Notes under the pieces: model-generated | Seen by the model: only the letters and a program-made list of their open reading frames with translations | The model's database searches: none | Told to the model about the DNA's origin: nothing | DNA from: an uncultured Actinomycetes bacterium | GTDB lineage: Bacteria; Actinomycetota; Thermoleophilia; Gaiellales; F1-60-MAGs149 | Length of the DNA stretch: 15,324 nt | Reading direction: 5' to 3' | Assembly: GCA_903960645.1 (NCBI GenBank) | Contig: CAJCBN010000045.1 | Location: 1-15,324 of the forward strand | Translations under genes and position numbers: made by a program | In this document: in pieces, positions 1 through 7,045 of the stretch | Numbering within the stretch: the first letter of the stretch is position 1 | Layout of the letters: each line of letters begins with the position of its first letter

Positions 1-1196
1 GGCAGCGGAGCGAACGTCTCCGGTCCGATCACGCCAGGTTCCGGCGCCGGCCCCGGGTCGATGGCATTGGCGAGCCCATCCTCCATCGCCGCGGCGATCA
101 GCGCGTGCGACAGGTACGGGTTGACGATCGAGTCGGGCAGCTTCAACTCGAGGCGTCCGCTGGCGCTGACCCGGACGCTGCGGCTGCGGTCGTCGAGTCC
201 CCAGTCCACGCGGGAGGGCGCGAACTGCCCCGCATCCCAGTAGCGCTTGTACGAGTTGACGGTGCTGCCGTAGACGGCCATCGACTCGGCGGCATGGGCC
301 AGCAGCCCACCGAGGGCGTGCCGCGCCGTGTCGGTGATGTGCAGCTCGCGTCGCCCGGGCTCGGCGAAGACGTTCTGCCCGTCCTTCCAGAGCGACAGGT
401 TGTGGTGGCAGCCGTTGCCCATGATGCCGACCTCGGGCTTCGGCATGAAGGTCACCTCGATGCCGAGCTCGCGTGCCACCTGCACGCAGATCTGGCGATA
501 GGTGATGAGGTGATCCGCGGTGCGGTCCGCGCGGTCGTACATGAAGTTGAGCTCGAGCTGCCCGGCGTCCTCGTAATCGCCTTCGATCATGTCGAGGCCC
601 ATCGCCTGGGCGTAGCGGATCACCCGCTGGTAGATCTCCCGCGTCAGCTCGAGCGTCCCGGCGTGGTACGCCGTGCTGACACCGGGGCGGGCGACCGGGT
701 CGTAGCCCTCGCCGCGCCAGGTGATCTCCGGCTCGGTGCCGCTGCGCAGCTCGTAGCCCGTCCGCTGCTCGAGACCGTCGATCGCCCGGCGCATCACACC
801 CCTGACGTCGGTCGACAGGGGCGCGCCCGGGTCGCGGTGGCTGTCGTCGCGGCGGTAGAGGCTGCAGAGGAAGCGGCCGACGTGCGGCGCCCAGGGCAGC
901 ACCTGGAACGAGTCGGTGTCGGGTATCACGGCAAACTCTTCCGCCGCGATGCCACCGCCGAACAGCTCGCCGTCTCGATCGACGGCGACGTCGGCGATCG
1001 CGGAGCCGTGGAACTGCACGCCCCGGTCGAGGCTGCGTCGAAGGTGCGCGGCCGGGACGACCTTGGCCAGCACGCGACCGTTGATCGAGATGAATTGGTA
1101 GTAGATGAACTCCACACCGGCCTCGGCCACCCGCGCGGCGAGGGCGTCGGCGGCCGCGGCGTTGGCCTCCCGGTGGCGGGTTAGCGCGTCGGTCAT
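1..1196 (-). CDS. Glutamine-synthetase-like gamma-glutamyl-amine ligase (3' end beyond window)
   Basis: A 398-codon reading frame runs off the left edge, so the C-terminus is missing. It has the glutamine synthetase catalytic fold: a GTEPE segment (residues 153-157, canonical GPExE), E209 and GQLE (212-215) for metal binding, MPKP (251-254), NGCHHN (261-266), NSYKR (314-318), and ELKLPD followed by NPYL (350-362). The N-terminal loop that reads FDGSS in true glutamine synthetases, and binds ammonium through its Asp, is FHGSA here (62-66). Loss of that Asp, together with the P450 partner, suggests ATP-dependent joining of glutamate to an organic amine, as in the PuuA, GlnA3/GlnA4 and gamma-glutamylanilide synthase groups. 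The true GlnA is encoded separately at 11647. The ATG overlaps the P450 stop (ATGA), which implies translational coupling. The family is secure; the substrate is inferred. Confidence 0.85.
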   Translation of the reverse strand, partial: MTDALTRHREANAAAADALAARVAEAGVEFIYYQFISINGRVLAKVVPAAHLRRSLDRGVQFHGSAIADVAVDRDGELFGGGIAAEEFAVIPDTDSFQVLPWAPHVGRFLCSLYRRDDSHRDPGAPLSTDVRGVMRRAIDGLEQRTGYELRSGTEPEITWRGEGYDPVARPGVSTAYHAGTLELTREIYQRVIRYAQAMGLDMIEGDYEDAGQLELNFMYDRADRTADHLITYRQICVQVARELGIEVTFMPKPEVGIMGNGCHHNLSLWKDGQNVFAEPGRRELHITDTARHALGGLLAHAAESMAVYGSTVNSYKRYWDAGQFAPSRVDWGLDDRSRSVRVSASGRLELKLPDSIVNPYLSHALIAAAMEDGLANAIDPGPAPEPGVIGPETFAPL

Positions 1197-2413
1197 CGGG
1201 CCTCCTCGCGATCCCACGTGAGCTGCTGGCGTACGGGACCGGTGTTGCCGGAGTCGGGCAGCCACTCCGGCTCCGCGGCGTAGCGCAGGCCGGGCAGCCG
1301 GCGCGCGAGCAGCGCGAGCGCCTCGGTCATGTCACCACGGGCGATGAAGTGCCCGAGGCAGTAGTGACGGCCGCCGCCGAAGCCGAAGTGCTTGGGTCGC
1401 GTGTCGTTCGTGATGTCGAAGTCCGGGCTGTCGATGGCCTCCGGATCGGTGCCGCTCGACTCCGTGAACAGGTGGATCGTCGTGCCTTGGGGCACGTGGA
1501 TCCCGTCGATATCGCAGTCCTCCGCCGCCTCGCGGGTGACCCACGTGGTGGTCGGCCGCATCCGCATGACCTCCTCAACCGCATTGGCGGCCAGCTCGGG
1601 GCGCTCGCCCAGCAGCGACCACTGCTCCGGGTGGCGGACGAAGAGGTCCATGGCGAGGCCGAGCTGGTTGCGGGTCGTGTCGATACCGCCCTGGAACAGG
1701 AGGATGACCGTCGTCCGCAGCTCGGCGTCGCTGAGGCGGTCGCCGTCCTCGTTGGCATCGACCAGGGTCTGCAGGAAGTCATCCTGCGGCGCTGCACGGC
1801 GCTCCGCGATCAGCCCGTCCGCGTAGATGCCCATCTGCTCGAGGCCCCACTCGACCTCGTCCAGGCGCTCCTTCGCGGCGACCGAGAGCGCGAGGCTCAT
1901 CTTTTCGGCGTAGAGCGCGAGCTCTTCCCAGTTGCCGTCGTCGACGCCGAGCAGGCGGCAGATCACCCGGGTCGCGTACGGCTCGGAGAACTGGTGCATG
2001 AACTCGCACTGCCCGTCGTCGATGAAGCCGTCGATGAGTTCGTTCGCCAACTCCTGGAATTTCGGCACGAGCCCTTCGACATGGCGCGATGAGAAGGCCG
2101 GGTTGACGAGCTTGCGCAGCCGCACGTGCTCGGCGCCCTCCTTGTTGAGCACGATGTTCGCCCACCACGTGGCCCAATCGCCGGTGATGCCGTTGTGCTC
2201 GGACCAGCGAGCGCTGCCCTGAATCAGGCGCTTGTCGTTGACGAGAGCGTTGACCTCCGCGTAGCGCAGCACGGCCAGGCCGTACGGCGTGCGCGCGTAC
2301 GGACCGGCCGCACGAGCGGCGCGAACCAGCTCGGAGCGCACGGAGAAGGCGGGATCGTTGACGTCGAAGAAGGGCAGGTCGGGCGCGTCGATGGGGGAGT
2401 GCACGGTGGCCAT
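1193..2413 (-). CDS. Cytochrome P450 monooxygenase
   Basis: This 406-residue soluble class I-type bacterial P450 has the C-helix HxxxRK motif (H96-K101), the I-helix oxygen-activation segment GGIDTT (242-247), ExxR (E281-R284) and the heme loop FGFGGGRHYCLG with ligand C352. Length is normal for the family. It needs electrons from a ferredoxin and reductase, but neither is encoded in the window. It lies 31 nt downstream of the GntR regulator and overlaps the GS-like ligase by 4 nt, so oxidation and glutamylation probably serve one pathway. From memory, a similar grouping (GntR regulator, CYP151 P450, GS-like gene) was reported for piperidine/pyrrolidine use in mycobacteria. The ATG at 2413 is preceded by a good -35/-10 pair ending 7 nt before it, with no Shine-Dalgarno, suggesting a leaderless transcript. 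The substrate and CYP family number are not assigned. Confidence 0.95.
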   Translation of the reverse strand: MATVHSPIDAPDLPFFDVNDPAFSVRSELVRAARAAGPYARTPYGLAVLRYAEVNALVNDKRLIQGSARWSEHNGITGDWATWWANIVLNKEGAEHVRLRKLVNPAFSSRHVEGLVPKFQELANELIDGFIDDGQCEFMHQFSEPYATRVICRLLGVDDGNWEELALYAEKMSLALSVAAKERLDEVEWGLEQMGIYADGLIAERRAAPQDDFLQTLVDANEDGDRLSDAELRTTVILLFQGGIDTTRNQLGLAMDLFVRHPEQWSLLGERPELAANAVEEVMRMRPTTTWVTREAAEDCDIDGIHVPQGTTIHLFTESSGTDPEAIDSPDFDITNDTRPKHFGFGGGRHYCLGHFIARGDMTEALALLARRLPGLRYAAEPEWLPDSGNTGPVRQQLTWDREEAR

Positions 2414-2420
2414 GCGGAGA

Positions 2421-2448
2421 ACTCTACTCCGTAGATTTCAAGAATCAA
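2421..2448 (-). promoter_or_regulatory. Promoter of the P450-ligase transcript (leaderless type)
   Basis: Read on the minus strand, TTGATT (2448-2443) and TAGAGT (2426-2421) are separated by 16 nt, a near-standard sigma-70-type pair. Only 7 nt separate the -10 from the P450 ATG, so transcription would start at or next to the start codon. The -35 overlaps the last codons of the GntR gene, so the P450 can be transcribed apart from its upstream regulator gene. Confidence 0.6.
2423..2435. promoter_or_regulatory. Candidate GntR operator palindrome
   Basis: TCTAC-TCC-GTAGA is a perfect 5+3+5 inverted repeat lying across the -10 and adjacent spacer of the P450 promoter. The size and 3-nt centre resemble sites of FadR-subfamily regulators, and the gene next to it encodes one. 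Binding here would block RNA polymerase. The sequence does not match the E. coli FadR consensus, so this is a positional inference. Confidence 0.45.
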
Positions 2449-3194
2449 GGGGCGTCGCCGAGGCGCCCGAGGCGCAGACCCACGATCCAGTCGTAGGTGG
2501 CCTCAACGTGGGCGACCATGGCCTCGCGCGCCGCCGCTGCGTCGGCGGCGACGATCGCGTCGAGAATCGGCGCGTGGCCGAGGGTGGAGGCTCGCACGGC
2601 CTCCGTGGAGTCGCTACCCGGCAGCGACCCGAGGATCTCCCCGTAGGCCGCCTGGATCGCCGTCTCGGCGGCCACGAGCCGCGAGCTGCCCGTGGTCTCC
2701 GCCACCGCGAGATGGAAGCCGCAGTCGGCCAGTCGGTACCCCGCGAAGGTGCCGACGGCGGAGGTCTCGGCGAGCGCCGCGGCGGTCACCAGCCGTGCCC
2801 GTAGGTCTGCATCTGCCCGTTCTGCCGCGAGGAAGGCCGCCTCGCCGGAGACGGCACGACGCCAGTCGACGAGATCGCGCAGCTCCGCGTGGGTGGGAAC
2901 GCGTCGGGCGTTCCCGAGCGGCTCGGCCAGATCCGCCACGACGAAGGTGCCGGCACCGCGGCCGCGGCGCGTCTCGACGTAGCCGGCGTCGCGCAGGATC
3001 GCCAGCGCCTGCCGCAGCGTCATCGGGGCGACATCGAGACTGGCGGCGAGCTCGAGCTCGGACGGCAGCCGCTCGCCGGGCTGGAGCAGGCCCGAGCCGA
3101 TCGCCTCGCCGAGCCGGCGCACGATCCGCTCGACGGCTCCCTCGACCTGCAGGGGAGCGAACACCGTGTCGCGGGCGGAGGGTTGCGTGCTCAT
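2445..3194 (-). CDS. GntR-family (FadR/FCD subfamily) transcriptional regulator
   Basis: With the ATG at 3194 the product is 249 residues. Residues about 17-86 form the winged helix-turn-helix, with PSELELA and TLRQALAILRDAGYVET typical of GntR proteins and a basic RRGRGAGTFV wing. Residues about 100-235 are an FCD ligand-binding domain with its expected His residues at H161 (in FHLA), H207 and H229, which often hold a metal. It most likely senses a pathway metabolite and represses the downstream P450-ligase genes. An upstream in-frame start at 3287 would add 31 residues of low-quality sequence and overlap era; I prefer 3194 because it leaves the normal short lead into the DNA-binding domain. 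A weak -10-like TACGCT lies 15 nt before this ATG. The effector is unknown. Confidence 0.9.
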   Translation of the reverse strand: MSTQPSARDTVFAPLQVEGAVERIVRRLGEAIGSGLLQPGERLPSELELAASLDVAPMTLRQALAILRDAGYVETRRGRGAGTFVVADLAEPLGNARRVPTHAELRDLVDWRRAVSGEAAFLAAERADADLRARLVTAAALAETSAVGTFAGYRLADCGFHLAVAETTGSSRLVAAETAIQAAYGEILGSLPGSDSTEAVRASTLGHAPILDAIVAADAAAAREAMVAHVEATYDWIVGLRLGRLGDAP

Positions 3195-3256
3195 CGTGAA
3201 CCGGCGATCAGCGTACTGCAGGGTCGGAGGCGCTGCCGGCAACCGGCGGTGTCCCG

Positions 3257-3262
3257 TACCCT
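3257..3262 (+). promoter_or_regulatory. -10 element of era
   Basis: TACCCT ends 6 nt before the GTG start of era. No separate Shine-Dalgarno with normal spacing is seen, so the transcript would begin at the start codon. No good -35 is recognisable. Confidence 0.45.
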
Positions 3263-3268
3263 GCGGGG

Positions 3269-4153
3269 GTGGAGTTCCGTTGCGCACTCGTCGGCCTGGC
3301 CGGACGGCCGAACGTCGGCAAGAGCACGCTGGTCAACGCGATCGTCGGTCAGCACGTCTCGATCACCTCGAGTCGGCCCCAGACGACGCGGCGGCGCATC
3401 GCCGGCATCGCCCACGGTGGCGACTGGCAGTTGGTCCTCGCAGACCTGCCCGGTATCCAGATCCCGCGTGATGGACTGACGCGACGGATGGCCGAGAGCG
3501 TCAACGAGACGCTCGCGGACGTCGACATCGTCCTGCTCGTGATCGATGGCACCCAGTCGATCGGCGGGGGCGACCGGGCCAGCGCCGAGGCCGCATTCGC
3601 TGCCGGCGTGCCGGTGCTCATCGTCGTCAACAAGACCGACGGCATGACGCCAGAGCGCATCGGCGCGGCGATGCAGTCCGCCGCTGAGCTCGGCGAGTTC
3701 ACGGAGCTGCACCCCGTCTCGGCGCAGACCGGCGACGGCGTTGCCGCCCTGGTTGCGGATCTCGTGCGCCTTGCGCCCCCGGGACCGGCGCTGTTTCCGC
3801 CCGAGGCGAGCTCGTCCGACCCCGTCCGCCTGCAGATCGCCGAGCTGATCCGCGAGCAGGCGCTGCGGCGCCTGCGTGACGAGGTTCCGCACGCGCTCAC
3901 CGTCGTCGTCGAGGAGTACGAGCCGGCCACCCGCCGGCGCGCAGCGCGCATCGAGGCCTCGATCTACGTCGAGTCGAAGTCGCAGCAGGGCATCGTGATC
4001 GGCGCCGGCGGCACGATGATCCGCGACATTGGCACCGCGGCCCGCGGCGGCATTGAGCGCATTCTCGGCGGCAAGGTCATGCTCGACCTGCGCGTCCGCG
4101 CGCAACGCGGCTGGCGCGACGATCCGTCGCTGCTCGACCGCCTCGGTCCCTAG
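3269..4153 (+). CDS. era: GTPase Era
   Basis: This 294-residue protein has the full Era layout. Era binds GTP and the 3' end of 16S rRNA and is needed for 30S subunit maturation. The G1 loop is GRPNVGKST (12-20), the switch I region contains SSRPQTTRRR (34-43), G3 is DLPG (59-62, where most Era proteins have DTPG), G4 is NKTD (121-124) and G5 is SAQTG (151-155). The C-terminal KH domain carries GIVIGAGGTMI (241-251). Length is typical (about 300). The GTG start puts the P-loop at the usual distance from the N-terminus. It diverges from the GntR gene and ends 3 nt before the convergent gene on the other strand. The Leu in G3 is conservative with respect to the DxxG rule. Confidence 0.97.
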   Translation: MEFRCALVGLAGRPNVGKSTLVNAIVGQHVSITSSRPQTTRRRIAGIAHGGDWQLVLADLPGIQIPRDGLTRRMAESVNETLADVDIVLLVIDGTQSIGGGDRASAEAAFAAGVPVLIVVNKTDGMTPERIGAAMQSAAELGEFTELHPVSAQTGDGVAALVADLVRLAPPGPALFPPEASSSDPVRLQIAELIREQALRRLRDEVPHALTVVVEEYEPATRRRAARIEASIYVESKSQQGIVIGAGGTMIRDIGTAARGGIERILGGKVMLDLRVRAQRGWRDDPSLLDRLGP

Positions 4154-4156
4154 CCG

Positions 4157-5398
4157 CTACGGCTGACCGCTGGTGCCGTTGAACACGCCCGGCGAGTAGA
4201 CGCACTGCGCGTTCCAGAGGAGCCAGCCACCGGCACCGGTGCGATCGGCAGCGCTGATCTGCTCGCGCACCTCCCGCGTGCCGTAGTTGATGCCCCCGAG
4301 CGTGAAGTCCTGAAGCCAAGGGCGAATCTGCATCGAGCCGCCGTTGGTCTTGCGGCGCCAGTCGGACATGGCGGCGGCGATGGTCGGGCCGGGCGTGTCG
4401 CCGGGCTTGTCGATGCCGAACTGGCCGTCCGTGAAGTGGGAGGGGTAGATCATCGGATAGACGGCGTCGAGCGTGTTGCGGAGCTTGCCGGGCCACTGGC
4501 CGATGCCGAGGTCGTCGGTGGCGGCCAGGCCGAAGAAGGCGGCGGAGACGTGCACACCTTGCGGCTTCAGCGTCGCCGAGGCCTTCTTGAGGAACGCCGT
4601 GATCGTGTCCTGACGGGGACGACCCGGGTCCGCGAACGCGATCGTGGAGGCATCGCCGTCGGTCGGGTAGCGGACGTAGTCGAACATGATCTCGTCGAAC
4701 CCAAGCTCGGCCGCGTACTGCGCAACCTGAATCGGGTAGTCCCAGGCCTTCTCGTTGGTCGGATCCAACCAGGTGATGCCGAGGTCGTTCTTCCAGAGGG
4801 CACCAGACGTGGTGCGCAGCGCAATCGAGGGGTCGGCCTGCGGGGCGTAGCCGTCCTGGAAGACGACGATGCGGGCGATCGTGTAGAGCCCCGCCGCATG
4901 GGCGCGTCGCAGGACCTTGACGGGCTCGTAGACATCTTGGTGGGCACCGCTCTCCTTGCCCAGCGGAATCGGCGTGGAGAAGGCGATCTCGCCACGCTCG
5001 TCCTTGACGTCGATCTGGATCGCATTCATGCCGACCTTCGGATCGGCGAGCGCCATGATCGGCTCAAACAACGCCGGCGACGCCGCCGCGTAGCTCGTGA
5101 CGTGTACGCCGCGGACGTGGTCGGGCATGGCGACACGTCCGCCGACGGCCTGCTCAGCGGCGCTCTGGTTCGGCGTCGTGGTCGTCGGCAGCGGCTTGGC
5201 CGGCTTGGGCGGGGGACTGCTGCGGCTCCACGTGAACGCGAAGGCCGCGATCGCCACGGGCAGCAGCAGGATGGAGACGGCGATCATGCGGCGACGGCGC
5301 TGCTGCGAGCGTGCGGACGAGCGCTGCTTGGCGCGACGCGAGTTCCGCATCGCCTCCTGGTGCGCGTCGTAGCGCTTTTGATCGCGGAAGTCGGTCAT
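4157..5398 (-). CDS. Membrane-anchored putative glycoside hydrolase (DUF4015-type TIM barrel)
   Basis: This 413-residue protein begins with a strongly basic cytoplasmic segment (RRAKQRSS... RRRR up to residue 37), followed by one membrane helix at about 38-56. A Pro/Thr-rich linker (61-76) then leads to an extracytoplasmic domain. From about residue 95 it matches my memory of the DUF4015 putative glycoside hydrolases: VRGVHVTS (95-102), IQIDVKDERGEI (127-138), LDPTNEKAWDY (211-221), FDEIMFDYVRYPTDG (234-248), LDAVYPMIYPSHF (310-322) and GGWLLWNA (390-397). The acidic residues in FDYVRYP and DVKDERG are the likely active-site positions for the fold. The substrate is unknown; a cell-wall or surface polysaccharide is a guess. 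Its stop faces the era stop across 3 nt. A -10-like TACGAT (minus strand, 5418-5413) lies 14 nt before the ATG. Confidence 0.85.
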   Translation of the reverse strand: MTDFRDQKRYDAHQEAMRNSRRAKQRSSARSQQRRRRMIAVSILLLPVAIAAFAFTWSRSSPPPKPAKPLPTTTTPNQSAAEQAVGGRVAMPDHVRGVHVTSYAAASPALFEPIMALADPKVGMNAIQIDVKDERGEIAFSTPIPLGKESGAHQDVYEPVKVLRRAHAAGLYTIARIVVFQDGYAPQADPSIALRTTSGALWKNDLGITWLDPTNEKAWDYPIQVAQYAAELGFDEIMFDYVRYPTDGDASTIAFADPGRPRQDTITAFLKKASATLKPQGVHVSAAFFGLAATDDLGIGQWPGKLRNTLDAVYPMIYPSHFTDGQFGIDKPGDTPGPTIAAAMSDWRRKTNGGSMQIRPWLQDFTLGGINYGTREVREQISAADRTGAGGWLLWNAQCVYSPGVFNGTSGQP

Positions 5399-5458
5399 CG
5401 GCTGAGCCGCAAATCGTAGACGAACCCCACGGCCGGCGGAGCGACCGGGCTCACCGGT

Positions 5459-5472
5459 GGGAGTAGGCTCCC
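5459..5472. promoter_or_regulatory. Palindrome over the -10 element of the DeoC-like gene
   Basis: GGGAG-TAGG-CTCCC is an inverted repeat with 5-bp arms. It contains TAGGCT (5464-5469), a -10-like hexamer ending 6 nt before the ATG. If the message is leaderless, most of the palindrome is not transcribed and would act as DNA, for instance as an operator. A -35 is not clear. Confidence 0.45.
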
Positions 5473-5475
5473 GGT

Positions 5476-6144
5476 ATGACTCGGCGCGCCGGCGACATCG
5501 CGAAATCCATCGAGCTGATGCTGCTGCGGCCGCGCGCCACCCCGTCCGACTGCGCCGCGCTGTGTCGGGCCGGTCTCGAGCACCACGTCGCGGCCGTCTG
5601 CGTGCCGCCGACCCATGTTCCCGCCGCCGCGGCCTTGCTGCGGGGGACGGACGTCAAGCTGGTCGCCTTGATCTCGCACCCGTTCGGCGGGGATCAGCCG
5701 GAGATCAAGGCCCGGGCCGGCGTGCGGGCGCTGCAGGATGGTGCTCAGGAGTTGGAGGTCGCGGTCGATCTGGCCCAGTTCGCCGGCGGTGATCCGAACC
5801 GGGTGCGCGACGAGCTTCGGCTGTGCGCCGCGGCCGCTCGCGAGACGGACAGCGAGGCGCTGGTCCGTGCCGTCGTCGACACGGGGGCGTTCGATGACCG
5901 GACGCTGCGCCTGCTCGCCCGGGCCGTGGTCGCGGCCGGAGTCGACATGCTGGTGACGTCCTCGGGACTGACGCCGGAACCGGCTGATGTACTCGACGTC
6001 GAGCTGATGCGCGAGGAGGTCGGGGCGGGCATCGGCGTCAAGGCGGTGCGTGGCGTCCAGGGTCTCGACGAGGTCGCTGCGCTGCTGGCAGCCGGTGCCT
6101 CGCGGGTCGGGGCGCTCTCGGCCGACGTGCTGCTGCCGCGTTAG
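5476..6144 (+). CDS. DeoC/LacD-fold protein, likely without aldolase activity
   Basis: The 222-residue length and sequence fit the deoxyribose-phosphate aldolase (DeoC) family. Recognisable parts are the AVCVPP segment (40-45), LISHPFGG (65-72), GAQELEVAVDL (89-99), ALVRAVVDTG (128-137), AGVDMLVTSSGL (154-165) and GIGVKAVRGV (185-194). In DeoC the lysine just before TS(T/S)G forms the Schiff base (K167 in E. coli); here it is V160. The catalytic Asp (D102) aligns with E94. Only the second lysine (K201) is kept, as K189, and the spacing V160-K189 (29) equals that between the two lysines in typical bacterial DeoC. The phosphate-binding GG is RG. It therefore probably does not cleave deoxyribose 5-phosphate by the known mechanism and may bind a ligand or do other chemistry. 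It stands alone, and its stop overlaps that of the next, convergent gene. Confidence 0.85.
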   Translation: MTRRAGDIAKSIELMLLRPRATPSDCAALCRAGLEHHVAAVCVPPTHVPAAAALLRGTDVKLVALISHPFGGDQPEIKARAGVRALQDGAQELEVAVDLAQFAGGDPNRVRDELRLCAAAARETDSEALVRAVVDTGAFDDRTLRLLARAVVAAGVDMLVTSSGLTPEPADVLDVELMREEVGAGIGVKAVRGVQGLDEVAALLAAGASRVGALSADVLLPR

Positions 6145-7013
6145 GGCAGGGCCGCGGCGAGCCCGCGCACGCCGGTGGTGTCCGTCATTCGGATCCGCTG
6201 GAGGCCCAGCGGATCCTGTGCGGACTGGGTGGTGCCCGACTCCGTCGTGGCGGCGAGGACGTAGCCGGCCTCCCGGACCTGATCGAGCACGTTCCCGTCG
6301 ATGGCGCCACCCGGATAGGAGAGCCACTGCACGGGGTGGCCGAGACGGCGTTCGAGCAACGATCGCGAACGGCGCAGGGTCTTCAGCGCCGCGACCTCGT
6401 CCTGCTCTGCGAGGTCCGTGTGTGCGCCGATGTCCCAGCCGCGCTGCTCGAGGATGCGGAGCTGCGGCCAGGTCAGCCAGGTCGGGGCGGCCTTCTTGCT
6501 CTGCGCGATGCGAGCGGCGGTCACGTAGGCGGTCCCGGTGAAGTCGTATCGGCTCATCACCGGCGCGGCCAGCGTCGCGATGCCGCGGTAGCCGCCGTCG
6601 AAGCTCAGCAGCACGGGCTTGGCCGGCAGAGGGCCGCCCTCCTCCAGGGCGCGGTAGAGCTCGAGCTGCGTGACCGTCTCGTAGCCCTGGTCGTGCAGCC
6701 ACGCCATCTGCAGCTGGAACTCCCCGGGGTCGACGGTGAGCGCGGCGGTCGGCGCGGGTTCGTCGCCGTTGAGCACCGCGATCCGGTGGTACATGAGAAT
6801 CGGCACCTGCAGGGTGCGGGCCGGCAGGGGGTCGGGCAGGGTCAGTTCGGGCACATCGCGGACGGGCTCGACGACACCGCCGGCCGCCGCGTCGTCGGCC
6901 GCGGCAGCGTCGTCGCCCGTGGCCGACGAGGAGTCGCCCGTCAGCTGCAGAACGGCGGAGCCGCCAACCACGAGGACGGCAAGGGCGATCAGGACGGCGA
7001 GCGCTGGACGCAT
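6141..7013 (-). CDS. Polysaccharide deacetylase-fold protein with degraded metal site
   Basis: From the ATG at 7013 the product is 290 residues. An N-terminal hydrophobic helix (about 4-23) acts as signal anchor and is followed by an Asp/Ala-rich linker (26-45). The domain opens with VPILMYHRI (70-78), as in PgaB-like and other NodB-homology deacetylases, and keeps SYPGG (232-236) as motif 3. Motif 1, normally FDDGY, is FDGGY (138-142), so the metal-binding second Asp is Gly140. Motif 2, normally H(S/T)xxH, is HTDLA (198-202), so the second His is Ala202. D139 and H198 remain. With two of three metal ligands gone it is probably not a normal metal-dependent deacetylase and may bind glycans. 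An in-frame TTG at 7022 is an alternative start. It likely acts at the cell surface. Confidence 0.88.
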   Translation of the reverse strand: MRPALAVLIALAVLVVGGSAVLQLTGDSSSATGDDAAAADDAAAGGVVEPVRDVPELTLPDPLPARTLQVPILMYHRIAVLNGDEPAPTAALTVDPGEFQLQMAWLHDQGYETVTQLELYRALEEGGPLPAKPVLLSFDGGYRGIATLAAPVMSRYDFTGTAYVTAARIAQSKKAAPTWLTWPQLRILEQRGWDIGAHTDLAEQDEVAALKTLRRSRSLLERRLGHPVQWLSYPGGAIDGNVLDQVREAGYVLAATTESGTTQSAQDPLGLQRIRMTDTTGVRGLAAALP

Positions 7014-7021
7014 GCGGGCCA

Positions 7022-7027
7022 ACCATA
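7022..7027 (-). promoter_or_regulatory. -10 element of the deacetylase-like gene
   Basis: On the minus strand TATGGT (7027-7022) ends 8 nt before the ATG at 7013. This supports that ATG over the TTG at 7022 and suggests a transcript with almost no leader. Confidence 0.45.
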
Positions 7028-7045
7028 CCCGCGTGCGCCCTGCAC

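Noticed and set aside
105..1184. Plus-strand open frame of 359 codons at the left end
   Set aside because: It is the shadow of the GS-like ligase on the other strand, whose motifs are clear.
3194..3269. Shared bidirectional promoter with a clear -35 for era and the GntR gene
   Set aside because: Only -10-like hexamers (TACCCT for era, TACGCT for the regulator) can be seen; no TTGACA-like element lies at normal spacing on either strand, so no full promoter is claimed.
3195..3287. Extended start for the GntR regulator at 3287
   Set aside because: It would overlap the era start and adds a Pro/Arg-rich stretch unlike family N-termini. The ATG at 3194 gives a normal lead into the winged helix.
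5395..7026. Minus-strand open frame of 543 codons across the DeoC-like and deacetylase-like genes
   Set aside because: It is out of frame with the deacetylase-like gene, antisense to the DeoC-like gene, Arg-rich and without family features.
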